From assembly GCA_021323255.1 (NCBI GenBank), contig JAJTCL010000016.1, forward strand, positions 1 to 16,463: DNA of 16,463 bases. Direction: 5' to 3'. Source of the stretch: Propionibacteriaceae bacterium. GTDB lineage: Bacteria; Actinomycetota; Actinomycetes; Propionibacteriales; Propionibacteriaceae. The notes below the pieces were generated by a model. It was not told where the DNA came from. It worked only from the letters and a program-made list of their open reading frames with translations, and made no database searches. Shown piece by piece: positions 1 to 7,298 of the stretch. The translations under genes were made by a program, and so were the position numbers. Position 1 is the stretch's first letter. Each line of letters opens with the position of its first letter.

Positions 1-254
1 GCTGGAAACAGGCCGTTGAGAAGTTCGCGGACTACGGCCTCACCTTCGGGAATCCGGATTTCGTCAAGTACGCCGAGTCCTATGGGGCACGAGGCGCCCG
101 GGTGGAGTCGACTGAAGCATTCATCCCCACCCTGCAAGCAGCGTTCGACGCCGGCGGCGTACACCTCGTCACCGCACCGATCGACTACGCCGAGAACGTT
201 CGGGTTCTGGTGGATGAGCTCGGCAACCGGGTCTTAGAAGCAGTGGAGAGCTAG
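1..254 (+). CDS. Acetolactate synthase-type TPP enzyme, C-terminal fragment (cut by window edge)
   Basis: The frame beginning at base 3 is open from the window edge to TAG at 252-254, giving the last 83 residues of a larger protein. The sequence FGNPDFVKYAESYGARG, followed by RVES and later PIDYAENVRVL, is characteristic of the C-terminal part of the TPP-binding domain of acetolactate synthases, especially catabolic AlsS-like enzymes, which join two pyruvates into 2-acetolactate with CO2 loss. The catalytic N-terminal glutamate and the TPP/Mg motif lie outside the window. A related TPP carboligase, such as sulfoacetaldehyde acetyltransferase or an acetohydroxyacid synthase large subunit, cannot be excluded. 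The dehydrogenase gene starts five bases after the stop, and the 3' end GTGGAGAG may be its ribosome binding site, so the two are probably co-transcribed. Confidence 0.8.
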   Translation, partial: WKQAVEKFADYGLTFGNPDFVKYAESYGARGARVESTEAFIPTLQAAFDAGGVHLVTAPIDYAENVRVLVDELGNRVLEAVES

Positions 255-259
255 CCATC

Positions 260-1402
260 ATGCAAACCAGAGTCGCCGTTCTCGAGACCATGGGCGCATC
301 CGCGCCCTACGCATCGTCGAAGCCCCTCGTAATTGAGACACTCGCGCTTGATCCACCGGGGCCCGGTGAGGTCCTCATCCATCTGAAGGCGGCCGGACTG
401 TGCCATTCCGACCTCTCTGTCATCAACGGTGACCGTCCGCGGCCGATGCCCATGGCACTCGGTCACGAGGCGGCCGGCATCGTCGAGCAGTTAGGACCAG
501 CCGCCGACGAAGTCGGTAGCAGTGGCCTGGCCGTGGGCGATCATGTGGTGTGTGTGTTCGTCCCGTCCTGCGGGCACTGTGAGCCCTGCACAGTGGGACG
601 CCCGGCTCTGTGCGAGCCAGGGGCCGTCGCAAACGGCGCCGGCACGCTACTGTCGGGCGCCCGCCGACTGCGTCGGCCCGACGGAACGGCGGTCAACCAC
701 CACCTGGGCGTCTCGGCCTTCGCCGACTATGCAACGGTCTCCCGCAGGTCCGTGGTGAAGGTCGATCCTGAGCTGCCGTTCGACCAGGCCGCACTGTTCG
801 GCTGCGCTGTCCTCACCGGCGTCGGAGCGGTCTTCAATACGGCCCGCCTGCCGGCTGGATCGTCTGCAGCGGTAATCGGCCTGGGGGGTGTCGGCCTGTC
901 GTCGTTGCTCGGTGCCATTGCCGCCGGTGCCCGACAGGTCGTCGCGATCGATCTCTCCGAGGAGAAGCTCGCGTTTGCCCGGGAGCTTGGCGCTTCGGAG
1001 ACCGTCAACGCGGCGGATCCGGCAGCTGTCGAGCAGGTGAAGGACGTCACCCATGGCGGCGTGGAGTACGCGTTCGAGCTCGCCGGTTCCACCAGAGCAC
1101 TCGATTTAGCATTCCGGATCACAAGGAGGGCCGGGACCACGGTTACCGCGGGGCTTCCACCACCGACCGCGACGATGCCGTTGGAGCCCGTGATCTTGAC
1201 CGCTGAGGAGCGCACGCTCAAGGGCAGCTACATCGGCACAGCCGTGCCCGGCAGGGACATCCCTCACTACATCGAGCTCTACCGCCGCGGGAGGTTGCCT
1301 GTCGATCGCCTAATGAGCGGCGTGTTGAGCATCGATGAGCTCAACGAGGGATTCGACCGGCTGCACGACGGCCACGCAATACGTCAGGTGGTCTCGCTGT
1401 GA
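260..1402 (+). CDS. Zinc-dependent medium-chain alcohol dehydrogenase
   Basis: This 380-residue protein belongs to the zinc medium-chain dehydrogenase/reductase superfamily (horse-liver ADH type) and oxidises an alcohol or reduces an aldehyde with NAD(H). The catalytic zinc ligands appear to be Cys48 (GLCHSD), His69 (GHEAAG) and Cys182 (LFGCAVLTG). A structural zinc lobe is seen as Cys104, Cys107, Cys110 and Cys118 (C-x2-C-x2-C-x7-C). The Rossmann motif GLGGVG is at 207-212, and Asp231 at the end of the second strand indicates NAD rather than NADP. The ATG at 260 has GTGGAGAG nine bases upstream. Lying between an acetolactate-synthase-type gene and phaE, it may make or consume an alcohol linked to hydroxyacyl-CoA supply, for example a 4-hydroxybutyrate/semialdehyde or acetoin/butanediol type substrate. 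The substrate cannot be read from the sequence. Confidence 0.9.
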   Translation: MQTRVAVLETMGASAPYASSKPLVIETLALDPPGPGEVLIHLKAAGLCHSDLSVINGDRPRPMPMALGHEAAGIVEQLGPAADEVGSSGLAVGDHVVCVFVPSCGHCEPCTVGRPALCEPGAVANGAGTLLSGARRLRRPDGTAVNHHLGVSAFADYATVSRRSVVKVDPELPFDQAALFGCAVLTGVGAVFNTARLPAGSSAAVIGLGGVGLSSLLGAIAAGARQVVAIDLSEEKLAFARELGASETVNAADPAAVEQVKDVTHGGVEYAFELAGSTRALDLAFRITRRAGTTVTAGLPPPTATMPLEPVILTAEERTLKGSYIGTAVPGRDIPHYIELYRRGRLPVDRLMSGVLSIDELNEGFDRLHDGHAIRQVVSL

Positions 1403-1412
1403 GGGCACCCGC

Positions 1413-2297
1413 ATGACGACCACGTCGTGGGAGGAGATGAGCCGGCGCTGGCGAGAGCTGACCGAGGCCCAGGCTGAGGCAACAACGCGTTGGGCCGACG
1501 CGCAATCGCAACTGGCAAAGACGCTCGCAGGTGCAGGTGCAAGCGGTGATCCGGCCTCCGACGCTGCCGCCATGGCTGACGTGTGGCGCTCGTCAATGGC
1601 CCTCGGCGGCATCCTCACCCGCAGCGTTCCCGGAATGGAGGGGGGCGGCTTAGCGAACGAGATGCTCACGCGGATGCTCAACCCCATGTCGACCGCCCTT
1701 GTGGGCGGAAACCAGGTCGGCGATGTGATTCGGCGCATGACTGAGGGCCCGCGTCTCGCCGACGTTGGTGGGCTCGAGCGCCAGATGGTCGAGTTGATGG
1801 ACCTCTACGTCGCCGTGCAGACCGCCACCCGTGCGTATGAGACCATCGTCGCCAGTGCCTGGACCAAAGCCAGCCAGCGCTTCGCCGACGATATCTCGCA
1901 GCGGGCACGGACCGGTAAGGGACTCCGTCCAGGGAAAAAGGCACTCGAGGTTTGGATGGACATCGCGAACCAGACCCTTGTCGAGACCCACCGCTCAGCG
2001 GAGTTCCTGACGGCGCAGCGTGAGCTGCTCCGCACCGGTATGGACTTCCTGCTCGCCGAGCGTGAGTTCGTCGAGAAGCTTGTGGAGCCCCCGGGATTGC
2101 CCACCCGATCCGAGATCGACGAAGTGCACCGGTCGGTGTGGGAGCTCAAGCGCCGAATTCGCGAGCTCGAACGCAGGGATGTAGCTCGATCCGACGGTGC
2201 CCAGAACAGGAAGCGATCAGGTCGGTCCGCCGGTCGGGCGCGCACGTCTACTGACCGCCCAAGTCGCCAAAATCCGCGGTCGGAGGACCGATCATGA
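1413..2297 (+). CDS. phaE: Class III PHA synthase subunit PhaE
   Basis: This 294-residue, mostly helical protein is the non-catalytic partner of the class III poly(3-hydroxyalkanoate) synthase; PhaE-PhaC complexes polymerise hydroxyacyl-CoA on the granule surface. The family signature is near the C terminus: GLPTRSEIDEVHRSVWELKRRI at about 228-249, followed by the ELERR helix. The best ATG is 1413, ten bases after the dehydrogenase stop; the frame stays open upstream only inside that gene. The last 40 residues (about 256-294) are odd, being rich in Arg, Ser, Asn and Asp, low in complexity and basic, and they look disordered. The stop TGA overlaps the phaC start as ATGA, implying translational coupling and equal subunit supply. 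Assignment rests on the C-terminal motif and on the phaC neighbour; the N-terminal half is poorly conserved in this family. Confidence 0.88.
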   Translation: MTTTSWEEMSRRWRELTEAQAEATTRWADAQSQLAKTLAGAGASGDPASDAAAMADVWRSSMALGGILTRSVPGMEGGGLANEMLTRMLNPMSTALVGGNQVGDVIRRMTEGPRLADVGGLERQMVELMDLYVAVQTATRAYETIVASAWTKASQRFADDISQRARTGKGLRPGKKALEVWMDIANQTLVETHRSAEFLTAQRELLRTGMDFLLAEREFVEKLVEPPGLPTRSEIDEVHRSVWELKRRIRELERRDVARSDGAQNRKRSGRSAGRARTSTDRPSRQNPRSEDRS

Positions 2298-3397
2298 GCC
2301 AAAATCCCCGGGATACGAGCGAACTGCTGCGTGAAGTTTCTGATTTCAACGCGAAGGTGGCGGCTGGGATCGAGAAGCTCGGCTCTATCAAGGACGAGCA
2401 GGTCGAGATCGCAACCACACCGAAGGACGAAGTTTTTCGCACCGACAAAGTGACGTTGTACCGCTACCGGCCGCTGGCCGAGGCCAGGATCAAGACACCT
2501 GTGCTGATCGTCTACAGTCTGATCGGTCGTCACACCATGACCGATCTGCAGGAGGATCGCTCACTCGTCAGGAATCTGCTCAAGAAGGGCGTGGACCTGT
2601 GGGTGGTCGACTGGGGTGACCCGAGCCGCGCCGATCGGTGGCTCACCATCGACGACTATGTGTTGGGGTATCTCGACGACTGCGTGACCGCCATGCAGAA
2701 CGCAGTGGGAGCGCCTCGGGTCGGCCTATTGGGCATCTGTGAGGGCGGAGTCTTCTCCCTCGCCTATGCCGCGCTCGAGCCGGACCGGGTTCAGCACGTC
2801 GTGCTGACGATCACCCCCCTGGACTTTCATGCGGGCGATGACGAAGAAGATGGCCAGCAGGGCTTCATCAACCTCTGGACGCGCAGCCTCACGGCCGAGG
2901 ACGTCGACCGCATGATCGATGTCTGGGGCGTGTTGCCCGGGGAGTTCATGAGCGCCGTCTTTTCCATGATGACCCCGATACGAAGCCTGTCGAAGTACAA
3001 CATCGATCTTCTCGACGTGGTCGACGACGAGGCGAAGCTGCTCAACTTCCTCCGGATGGAGAAATGGCTCGCCGACCGTCCCCACCATCCCGGCGAGGCA
3101 GCCAAGCAGTGGCTGAAAGACCTCTACCAGGAAAACAAGTTGATCAAGAGCGGCTGGGAGCTCGGCGGACGTCGGGTCGACCTCAAGAACGTCACCATGC
3201 CGGTCCTCAACATCTACGCCGAGGCCGACCACATCATCCCCCCACCGACTGTGCGGGCGCTGCAGGGCAAGCTCGGCACTGCCGACTACACCGAGCTGGG
3301 GCTGCGCGGCGGGCACATCGGCATGTTCGTCTCGAGCAAGTCGCAAGGCATCGTGGGTCAGGGCATCGTCGACTGGCTAGCAGAGCGGGACAGTTGA
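2294..3397 (+). CDS. phaC: Class III poly(3-hydroxyalkanoate) synthase catalytic subunit PhaC
   Basis: This 367-residue alpha/beta-hydrolase-fold polymerase transfers 3-hydroxyacyl units from CoA to a growing polyester chain on the active-site cysteine. The lipase-like box is GICEGG with nucleophile Cys149. The other triad members are Asp312 (YAEADHIIPP) and His341 (GGHIG). This spacing and length fit the short class III enzymes such as Allochromatium vinosum PhaC (Cys149, Asp302, His331) rather than class I or II enzymes of about 560-600 residues. WVVDWGDPSRADRWLTIDDY (105-124) is another family hallmark. The ATG is chosen because it overlaps the phaE stop as ATGA and is followed by a typical N-terminal segment. 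No granule depolymerase, phasin, phaA or phaB is seen nearby in the window. Confidence 0.96.
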   Translation: MSQNPRDTSELLREVSDFNAKVAAGIEKLGSIKDEQVEIATTPKDEVFRTDKVTLYRYRPLAEARIKTPVLIVYSLIGRHTMTDLQEDRSLVRNLLKKGVDLWVVDWGDPSRADRWLTIDDYVLGYLDDCVTAMQNAVGAPRVGLLGICEGGVFSLAYAALEPDRVQHVVLTITPLDFHAGDDEEDGQQGFINLWTRSLTAEDVDRMIDVWGVLPGEFMSAVFSMMTPIRSLSKYNIDLLDVVDDEAKLLNFLRMEKWLADRPHHPGEAAKQWLKDLYQENKLIKSGWELGGRRVDLKNVTMPVLNIYAEADHIIPPPTVRALQGKLGTADYTELGLRGGHIGMFVSSKSQGIVGQGIVDWLAERDS

Positions 3398-3462
3398 TGT
3401 AGCAGCCGCCCAGAGCATGGTTGGTTCGAGCGGTTGACGACGGAGAGTGAGGATGTCAGGCC

Positions 3463-4749
3463 ATGGATAGCACCGTTCTGACCTCGAAGCGGGTCTCGCC
3501 GGAAGCAGTTCTCGCGCACATCGAGCCCGGCGCTGACATCATCATGCCGAACGCGAACGGGGAGCCAGTCAAGGTCATCGACGCATTGGAGGAGCACGCC
3601 GACGAGCTGTCGGGCGTCCGTATTCACCAGATGCACGCGCTGCAAGAGCGGCGCTATATCAATGGGGAATTCGGTGATCATCTTCGCTACGTGTGCTACT
3701 TCTTGGCACCGGCGTCTCGCAAGGCATACCTGGCAGGTCACTGTGACCTCGTGCCCAATCACTTCAGCGAGGTGCCGAGCCTGTTACGGCGGGCGACCAA
3801 GTGCTCCCTGGTGATCGCGGCGGCTTCGCCACCGAACCGACATGGGTACTTCTCGCTCGGGACGAACTGCGACTACACCGCGTCGTTGATCGGCGACGTG
3901 CCCTTCTTCCTCGAGTCGAATGCTCAGATGCCACGGACCTTCGGCGGGAACCAGTTGCACATCAGCCAGGTGGTGGGTTGGACCGAGGTCGACTACCCGT
4001 TGATCGAGGCGCATAGCGTGATCCCGACGGACGCGGACAAGACCATTGCGGGATATGTCGCCGAACGTATTCCGGACGGCGCGACCATCCAGGCTGGGAT
4101 CGGCGGCATGCCGAACGCCTTGCTGGGGATGCTGAAGGGCCATCGGGAGCTCGGCGTCCATACCGAGCTGCTATCAGACGGCGTGATCGACTTGGTGGAG
4201 GCCGGCGTCATCACCGGCACCCGGAAACTGCTTCGCCGCGGAAAGATCGTCACGACGCTCGCCCTCGGCTCGAAGCGGCTCTATGACTTCCTGCACGAGA
4301 ATTCCAGCGTCGACTTCGCTCCGGTCGACTGGGTCAATGATCCTCGGGTCATTGCGCGTCAGCCGAGCTTCGTTGCGATCAACGCCACGACAGAGGTCGA
4401 CCTCTACGGGCAGTGCGCGTCTGAGACGGTCGCCGGGCGGTACTACTCGTCCAGCGGGGGGCAGTACGACTTCTCCCGCGGGGCCATGTACTCCGAAGGC
4501 GGCCAGGGATTTATCGTTCTGCAGTCGACGACCCGCGACGGGTCGATGTCGAAGATCCGGCCCACGCTGACGCCTGGCTCTGTGGTCACCACCTCCAAGA
4601 ACACTGTGGACAAGATTGTCACGGAGTTTGGTATCGCGGAGATGCGTGGACGAACAATCCGGGAGCGAGCGCAGCAACTCATCGGTATCGCCCATCCGCT
4701 GTTCCGCGACGAGCTGAGCGCCGAAGCCAGGACACTGGGCTTGATCTGA
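3463..4749 (+). CDS. Acetyl-CoA hydrolase/transferase family CoA-transferase (4-hydroxybutyrate CoA-transferase-like)
   Basis: This 428-residue protein belongs to the family I CoA-transferases of the acetyl-CoA hydrolase/transferase group (Cat1, Cat2/AbfT, succinyl-CoA:acetate transferases). These move CoA between acids through a glutamyl-CoA intermediate. Motifs seen are IQAGIGGMPNALL (209-221), HTELLSDGVIDLVEAG (233-248), INATTEVDLYGQ (306-317) and the C-terminal IAHPLFRDEL. Glu235 in HTELLSDG is the best candidate nucleophile, because it sits near the position I recall for the catalytic glutamate of the 4-hydroxybutyrate CoA-transferase AbfT (about 238). The ATG at 3463 has GAGTGAGG ten bases upstream; an ATG at 3453 is out of frame. 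It follows phaC by 65 bases, so it may activate a hydroxy acid for polymer synthesis or recycle CoA with acetate. The exact acids used are unknown. Confidence 0.88.
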   Translation: MDSTVLTSKRVSPEAVLAHIEPGADIIMPNANGEPVKVIDALEEHADELSGVRIHQMHALQERRYINGEFGDHLRYVCYFLAPASRKAYLAGHCDLVPNHFSEVPSLLRRATKCSLVIAAASPPNRHGYFSLGTNCDYTASLIGDVPFFLESNAQMPRTFGGNQLHISQVVGWTEVDYPLIEAHSVIPTDADKTIAGYVAERIPDGATIQAGIGGMPNALLGMLKGHRELGVHTELLSDGVIDLVEAGVITGTRKLLRRGKIVTTLALGSKRLYDFLHENSSVDFAPVDWVNDPRVIARQPSFVAINATTEVDLYGQCASETVAGRYYSSSGGQYDFSRGAMYSEGGQGFIVLQSTTRDGSMSKIRPTLTPGSVVTTSKNTVDKIVTEFGIAEMRGRTIRERAQQLIGIAHPLFRDELSAEARTLGLI

Positions 4750-4793
4750 GCGTTGCAGATGCGGGTCCTGAGGAGGTGGGACTTGCTCGTGCC

Positions 4794-5714
4794 TCAGCGT
4801 CGCGACACCGAGAGCACCAAGTTGGTGGTCGCGGCGATGGCCAGCGAGGCGCCGAGTAGGTGGAGCGCTACCAGCCAAATCGGCAGTCCCAGCTGGTATT
4901 GGACGATACCAATTCCCGCCTGAACGATCTCGATCAGCAGTAGCAGCACCACCGCCTTGCTGCGCAGCAGCACAAAGCAGACCACGCTCGCAGCGACGGT
5001 CGCGTAGACCACACTGGTGTGCAAGCGCGTGAGGAGCATCGCATCGAGGCCGTTCCGCGGTGCATTCTCATCGCCGGCGTGTGGTCCGCTGCCAGTAACC
5101 AGGGTGCCGAGCCAGATCGCCAGCCACATCAGCACGAAGGTGACCCGGGTGGCGGCTACGGACAGGCCCGAGACCCGCGCCGGTACGAGATGCCAGGCCT
5201 TCCGCACCAGCCAGACCGCGAGTGCGATCAAGACCATCGACAACAACAGGTGCAACCCCACCACGTACGGGTTGAGCTGGGTGAGTACGGTGATGCCGCC
5301 GATGACGCCCTGCAGTGGGATGCCCAGTGCTAGACCACCGGCCAACCAGCGCAGGTCGGGCCGCGGTCGCCCATTGTCTCGATAGAGCATGGCACTGACC
5401 AAGGTGAGTGCCGCAGCAATGATCAAGACCAGCGTGAACAGCCGGTTCCCGAACTCGATCGCCCCATGGATCCCGAGCTCGGGATGGGAGACATAGGAGT
5501 CCTCGGTGCATCTTGGCCACGTTGGGCAGCCCAGACCCGAGCCCGTCAAGCGAACCAGGCCGCCGGTCACCACAATGACGATGTTCATGACCAATGAGAC
5601 GATCGACCAGCCTCGCAGCGCGTACGGCCCGCGTACCACCCGGAGCACCGCTGGCAGCAGTCCGCCGCTCCGAACTGCATCGGCCTCGGCCGGCAGCTGC
5701 TTCACGACGTCCAT
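4794..5714 (-). CDS. ctaA: Heme A synthase CtaA/COX15
   Basis: This 306-residue membrane protein, with about eight hydrophobic helices, is of the COX15/CtaA family, which oxidises the C8 methyl of heme O to make heme A for cytochrome c oxidase. Visible hallmarks are VTGGLVRLTGSGLGCPTWP with a likely extracellular Cys63/Cys69 pair, and conserved histidines H155 (GLHLLLS), H232 (TRLHTSVVY) and H285 (ALHLLGA). The loop GSGPHAGDENAPR (208-220) is typical. In the motif normally read as E-x2-HR the sequence has EFGNR, so Asn90 replaces the usual heme-ligand histidine; actinobacterial members may share this. The frame is open 177 codons upstream but only as a shadow of the permease. ATG 5714 is chosen because it overlaps the permease end by 13 bases and begins a plausible N terminus. 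It is the last gene of an ABC-ATPase/permease/ctaA unit. Confidence 0.92.
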   Translation of the reverse strand: MDVVKQLPAEADAVRSGGLLPAVLRVVRGPYALRGWSIVSLVMNIVIVVTGGLVRLTGSGLGCPTWPRCTEDSYVSHPELGIHGAIEFGNRLFTLVLIIAAALTLVSAMLYRDNGRPRPDLRWLAGGLALGIPLQGVIGGITVLTQLNPYVVGLHLLLSMVLIALAVWLVRKAWHLVPARVSGLSVAATRVTFVLMWLAIWLGTLVTGSGPHAGDENAPRNGLDAMLLTRLHTSVVYATVAASVVCFVLLRSKAVVLLLLIEIVQAGIGIVQYQLGLPIWLVALHLLGASLAIAATTNLVLSVSRR

Positions 5715-6523
5715 CGAAAGCCCTTCCACGCGGCGAGGCCAGCGGCCACCAGCCAGGCTAACAACACGACCACCGACCAGCCCAAAAGCTGTCCGTTCGC
5801 TGCGGCGCGCAAGCCCTCGCCAAGTGCGGCAGTTGGCAGGGCCCCGATCAGCGGCTGCAACACGGTGGGATAGCGCTGCAGAGGAATGATGAGTGCTCCG
5901 CCGATGACCAGGACCACATAGATCAGATTGGCAAGGCCCAGTGTCGACTCGGCTCGAAGCCTGCCTGCGAGCAGCAGCGCAAGGCACACGAAGGTGGCCG
6001 TGGCCAAGATCACCAGAGCCGCCGCCAGCAGCGCTGAGACGGGCGTGAATCGAGGACGCCAGCCAAGAGCGAGGGCAGCACTGGTCAAGATCACCAGCTG
6101 GCCGAGGATGATCAAGATCACGGCCAGAGCCTTGCCGGCGAGCAGGCCTGGCTTGCCCAATGGTGTCGTCGCCAGCCGCTCCAGGACTCCGTATCGTCGC
6201 TCGAAGGCGGTGCTGATCGCTACGGAGGTAAAAGCTGAGGACCACACGGCCAAAGCGAGCACCGACGGCCCAAGCACGTCAAGACCCTCAAGGGAGGCCC
6301 CGGCGAATCGGCCGGCCACCAAGATCGCCAGCGGTATGACCAACGCCAGGAGTAGTTGCTCGCCATTGCGGATGAGAAGCCGCGCCTCGATCAGTCCGTG
6401 CCGGATGATCCGCTTGCTGGGCGGTGCGGGGGCCGGAGCGGGGGAGAGGTCCAGCCCTGAGAGGTTCGGCCCTGAGAGGTTCGGCCCTGGGAAGTCTGGC
6501 CCTGAGGAATTCGGTACGGTCAT
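5702..6523 (-). CDS. ABC-2 type transporter permease
   Basis: This 273-residue integral membrane protein has about six hydrophobic segments and the motif AFERRYGVLERLATTPLGKPGLLAGK, typical of ABC-2 permeases of the drug, lipid or polysaccharide exporter class. Its start ATG overlaps the ATPase stop as ATGA, so it forms a transporter with the ATPase encoded just before it. The first 35 residues are unusual: a proline-rich, low-complexity cytoplasmic leader made of SGPxx-like pentapeptides coded by 15-base tandem repeats, followed by APAPAPP. A shorter protein starting later is possible, although no internal start is obvious. From memory, equivalent genes flank ctaA in mycobacteria (the Rv1456c-Rv1458c block), which suggests a conserved but poorly defined link to heme or oxidase biogenesis. 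The substrate is unknown. Confidence 0.88.
   Translation of the reverse strand: MTVPNSSGPDFPGPNLSGPNLSGLDLSPAPAPAPPSKRIIRHGLIEARLLIRNGEQLLLALVIPLAILVAGRFAGASLEGLDVLGPSVLALAVWSSAFTSVAISTAFERRYGVLERLATTPLGKPGLLAGKALAVILIILGQLVILTSAALALGWRPRFTPVSALLAAALVILATATFVCLALLLAGRLRAESTLGLANLIYVVLVIGGALIIPLQRYPTVLQPLIGALPTAALGEGLRAAANGQLLGWSVVVLLAWLVAAGLAAWKGFRWTS
6448..6507 (-). repeat. Four imperfect 15-base tandem repeats inside the permease 5' end
   Basis: Units at 6448-6462, 6463-6477, 6478-6492 and 6493-6507 are variants of GGTTCGGCCCTGAGA on the plus strand. Units 2 and 3 differ at one base, while 1 and 4 are more diverged. Read on the coding minus strand they give the pentapeptides SGPDF, PGPNL, SGPNL and SGLDL. 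The length keeps the reading frame, so gain or loss of a unit would only change the length of the N-terminal leader. Confidence 0.85.
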
Positions 6524-7239
6524 GAGACTGCCCGGGCACTGGTGTGGCTGAGAAACACGCTCTCCAGGCTTCCGCCGGACTTCGTCAGCTGCCGCACAGT
6601 GCCGGAGACCGCGACGCGTCCGCGATCCACGATGAACACCTGGTCGGCGAGGGTTTCGGCCTCATCCATGGCATGGGTGGTCAGCAGCATCGTGACACCA
6701 CTGGCGCGCAGCTCCCGCAGCAGCAGCCAGGTGGCGCGGCGGGCATGCGGATCCATGCCGGCCGTCGGTTCGTCGAGGAAAACCAGCTCGGGCCGTCCGA
6801 CGAGTGCGCCAGCCAGGTTGACCGCCTGCTGTTGGCCGCCGGATAGCCGCCGGTAGGGAGTTCTCACGCAGTCGGCAAGCCCTAGCCGCTCGACCAGCGC
6901 TGCCACGGGAACCGGATTCGCGTACAGACCGGCGAGATAGCGCAAGAGCTCGATCGCCTTGATCCCTGACCAGGACCCGGCGCTCTGCGGCATCAGGCCG
7001 ATCCGGCCGGCCAGCATCTTTGAGCCGGCTGGTAGTCCGAGCAGGCTCACTGTTCCGCGGGATGGCCGAAGCAGGTCGGTGCAGCAGCGGATCAGGGTGG
7101 TCTTCCCGGCGCCATTGGGCCCGAGAACGGCGGTAAGCGCCCCAGCCTTGGCCTCCAGGGCGAGCCCGTCCAGAACCGCATGGCGACCGAATTTGACCAC
7201 CAAGTCGTCCACCCGCACAGCGCTGTCGGGACTGGGCAC
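6520..7239 (-). CDS. ABC transporter ATP-binding protein
   Basis: This 239-residue ABC ATPase powers export together with the permease that follows it. It has Walker A GPNGAGKTT (40-48), Q-loop LMPQ (82-85), signature LSGGQQQ (132-138), Walker B LVFLDEP (152-158) and the H-loop histidine 189 (TTHAMDEAE). This is the CcmA/DrrA-like layout of ABC-2 exporters. The start codon is GTG at 7239; there is no clear Shine-Dalgarno, but a TAGAAT box lies six bases upstream, which suggests that transcription begins at the start codon. Its stop overlaps the permease start by ATGA. The upstream neighbour on the same strand, the AAA ATPase, ends 59 bases away, so this promoter would make the ABC/ctaA block independent of the ligase unit. 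Confidence 0.94.
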   Translation of the reverse strand: MPSPDSAVRVDDLVVKFGRHAVLDGLALEAKAGALTAVLGPNGAGKTTLIRCCTDLLRPSRGTVSLLGLPAGSKMLAGRIGLMPQSAGSWSGIKAIELLRYLAGLYANPVPVAALVERLGLADCVRTPYRRLSGGQQQAVNLAGALVGRPELVFLDEPTAGMDPHARRATWLLLRELRASGVTMLLTTHAMDEAETLADQVFIVDRGRVAVSGTVRQLTKSGGSLESVFLSHTSARAVS

Positions 7240-7245
7240 CGATGA

Positions 7246-7251
7246 ATTCTA
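7246..7251 (-). promoter_or_regulatory. Probable -10 box (TAGAAT) of the ABC transporter/ctaA operon
   Basis: On the minus strand TAGAAT matches five of six bases of the TATAAT consensus and ends six bases before the GTG start at 7239. Transcription would therefore begin at or very near the start codon, giving a leaderless mRNA, which is common in actinobacteria. No good -35 box is seen at the normal distance (TTGCCC at 7271-7266 is 14 bases away). Confidence 0.5.
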
Positions 7252-7298
7252 GACCTGGCCTGTTCGGGCAAGGGATGGTGTTGGGCGGGTTGACAACC

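Noticed and set aside
4750..4793. Bidirectional terminator between the converging CoA-transferase and ctaA genes
   Set aside because: Only a weak GTCC/GGAC inverted pair is visible, with no stable GC stem or T tract.
5715..6245. 177-codon upstream extension of the ctaA frame
   Set aside because: It runs through the permease gene in another frame, its translation lacks membrane or domain features, and CtaA begins naturally at 5714.
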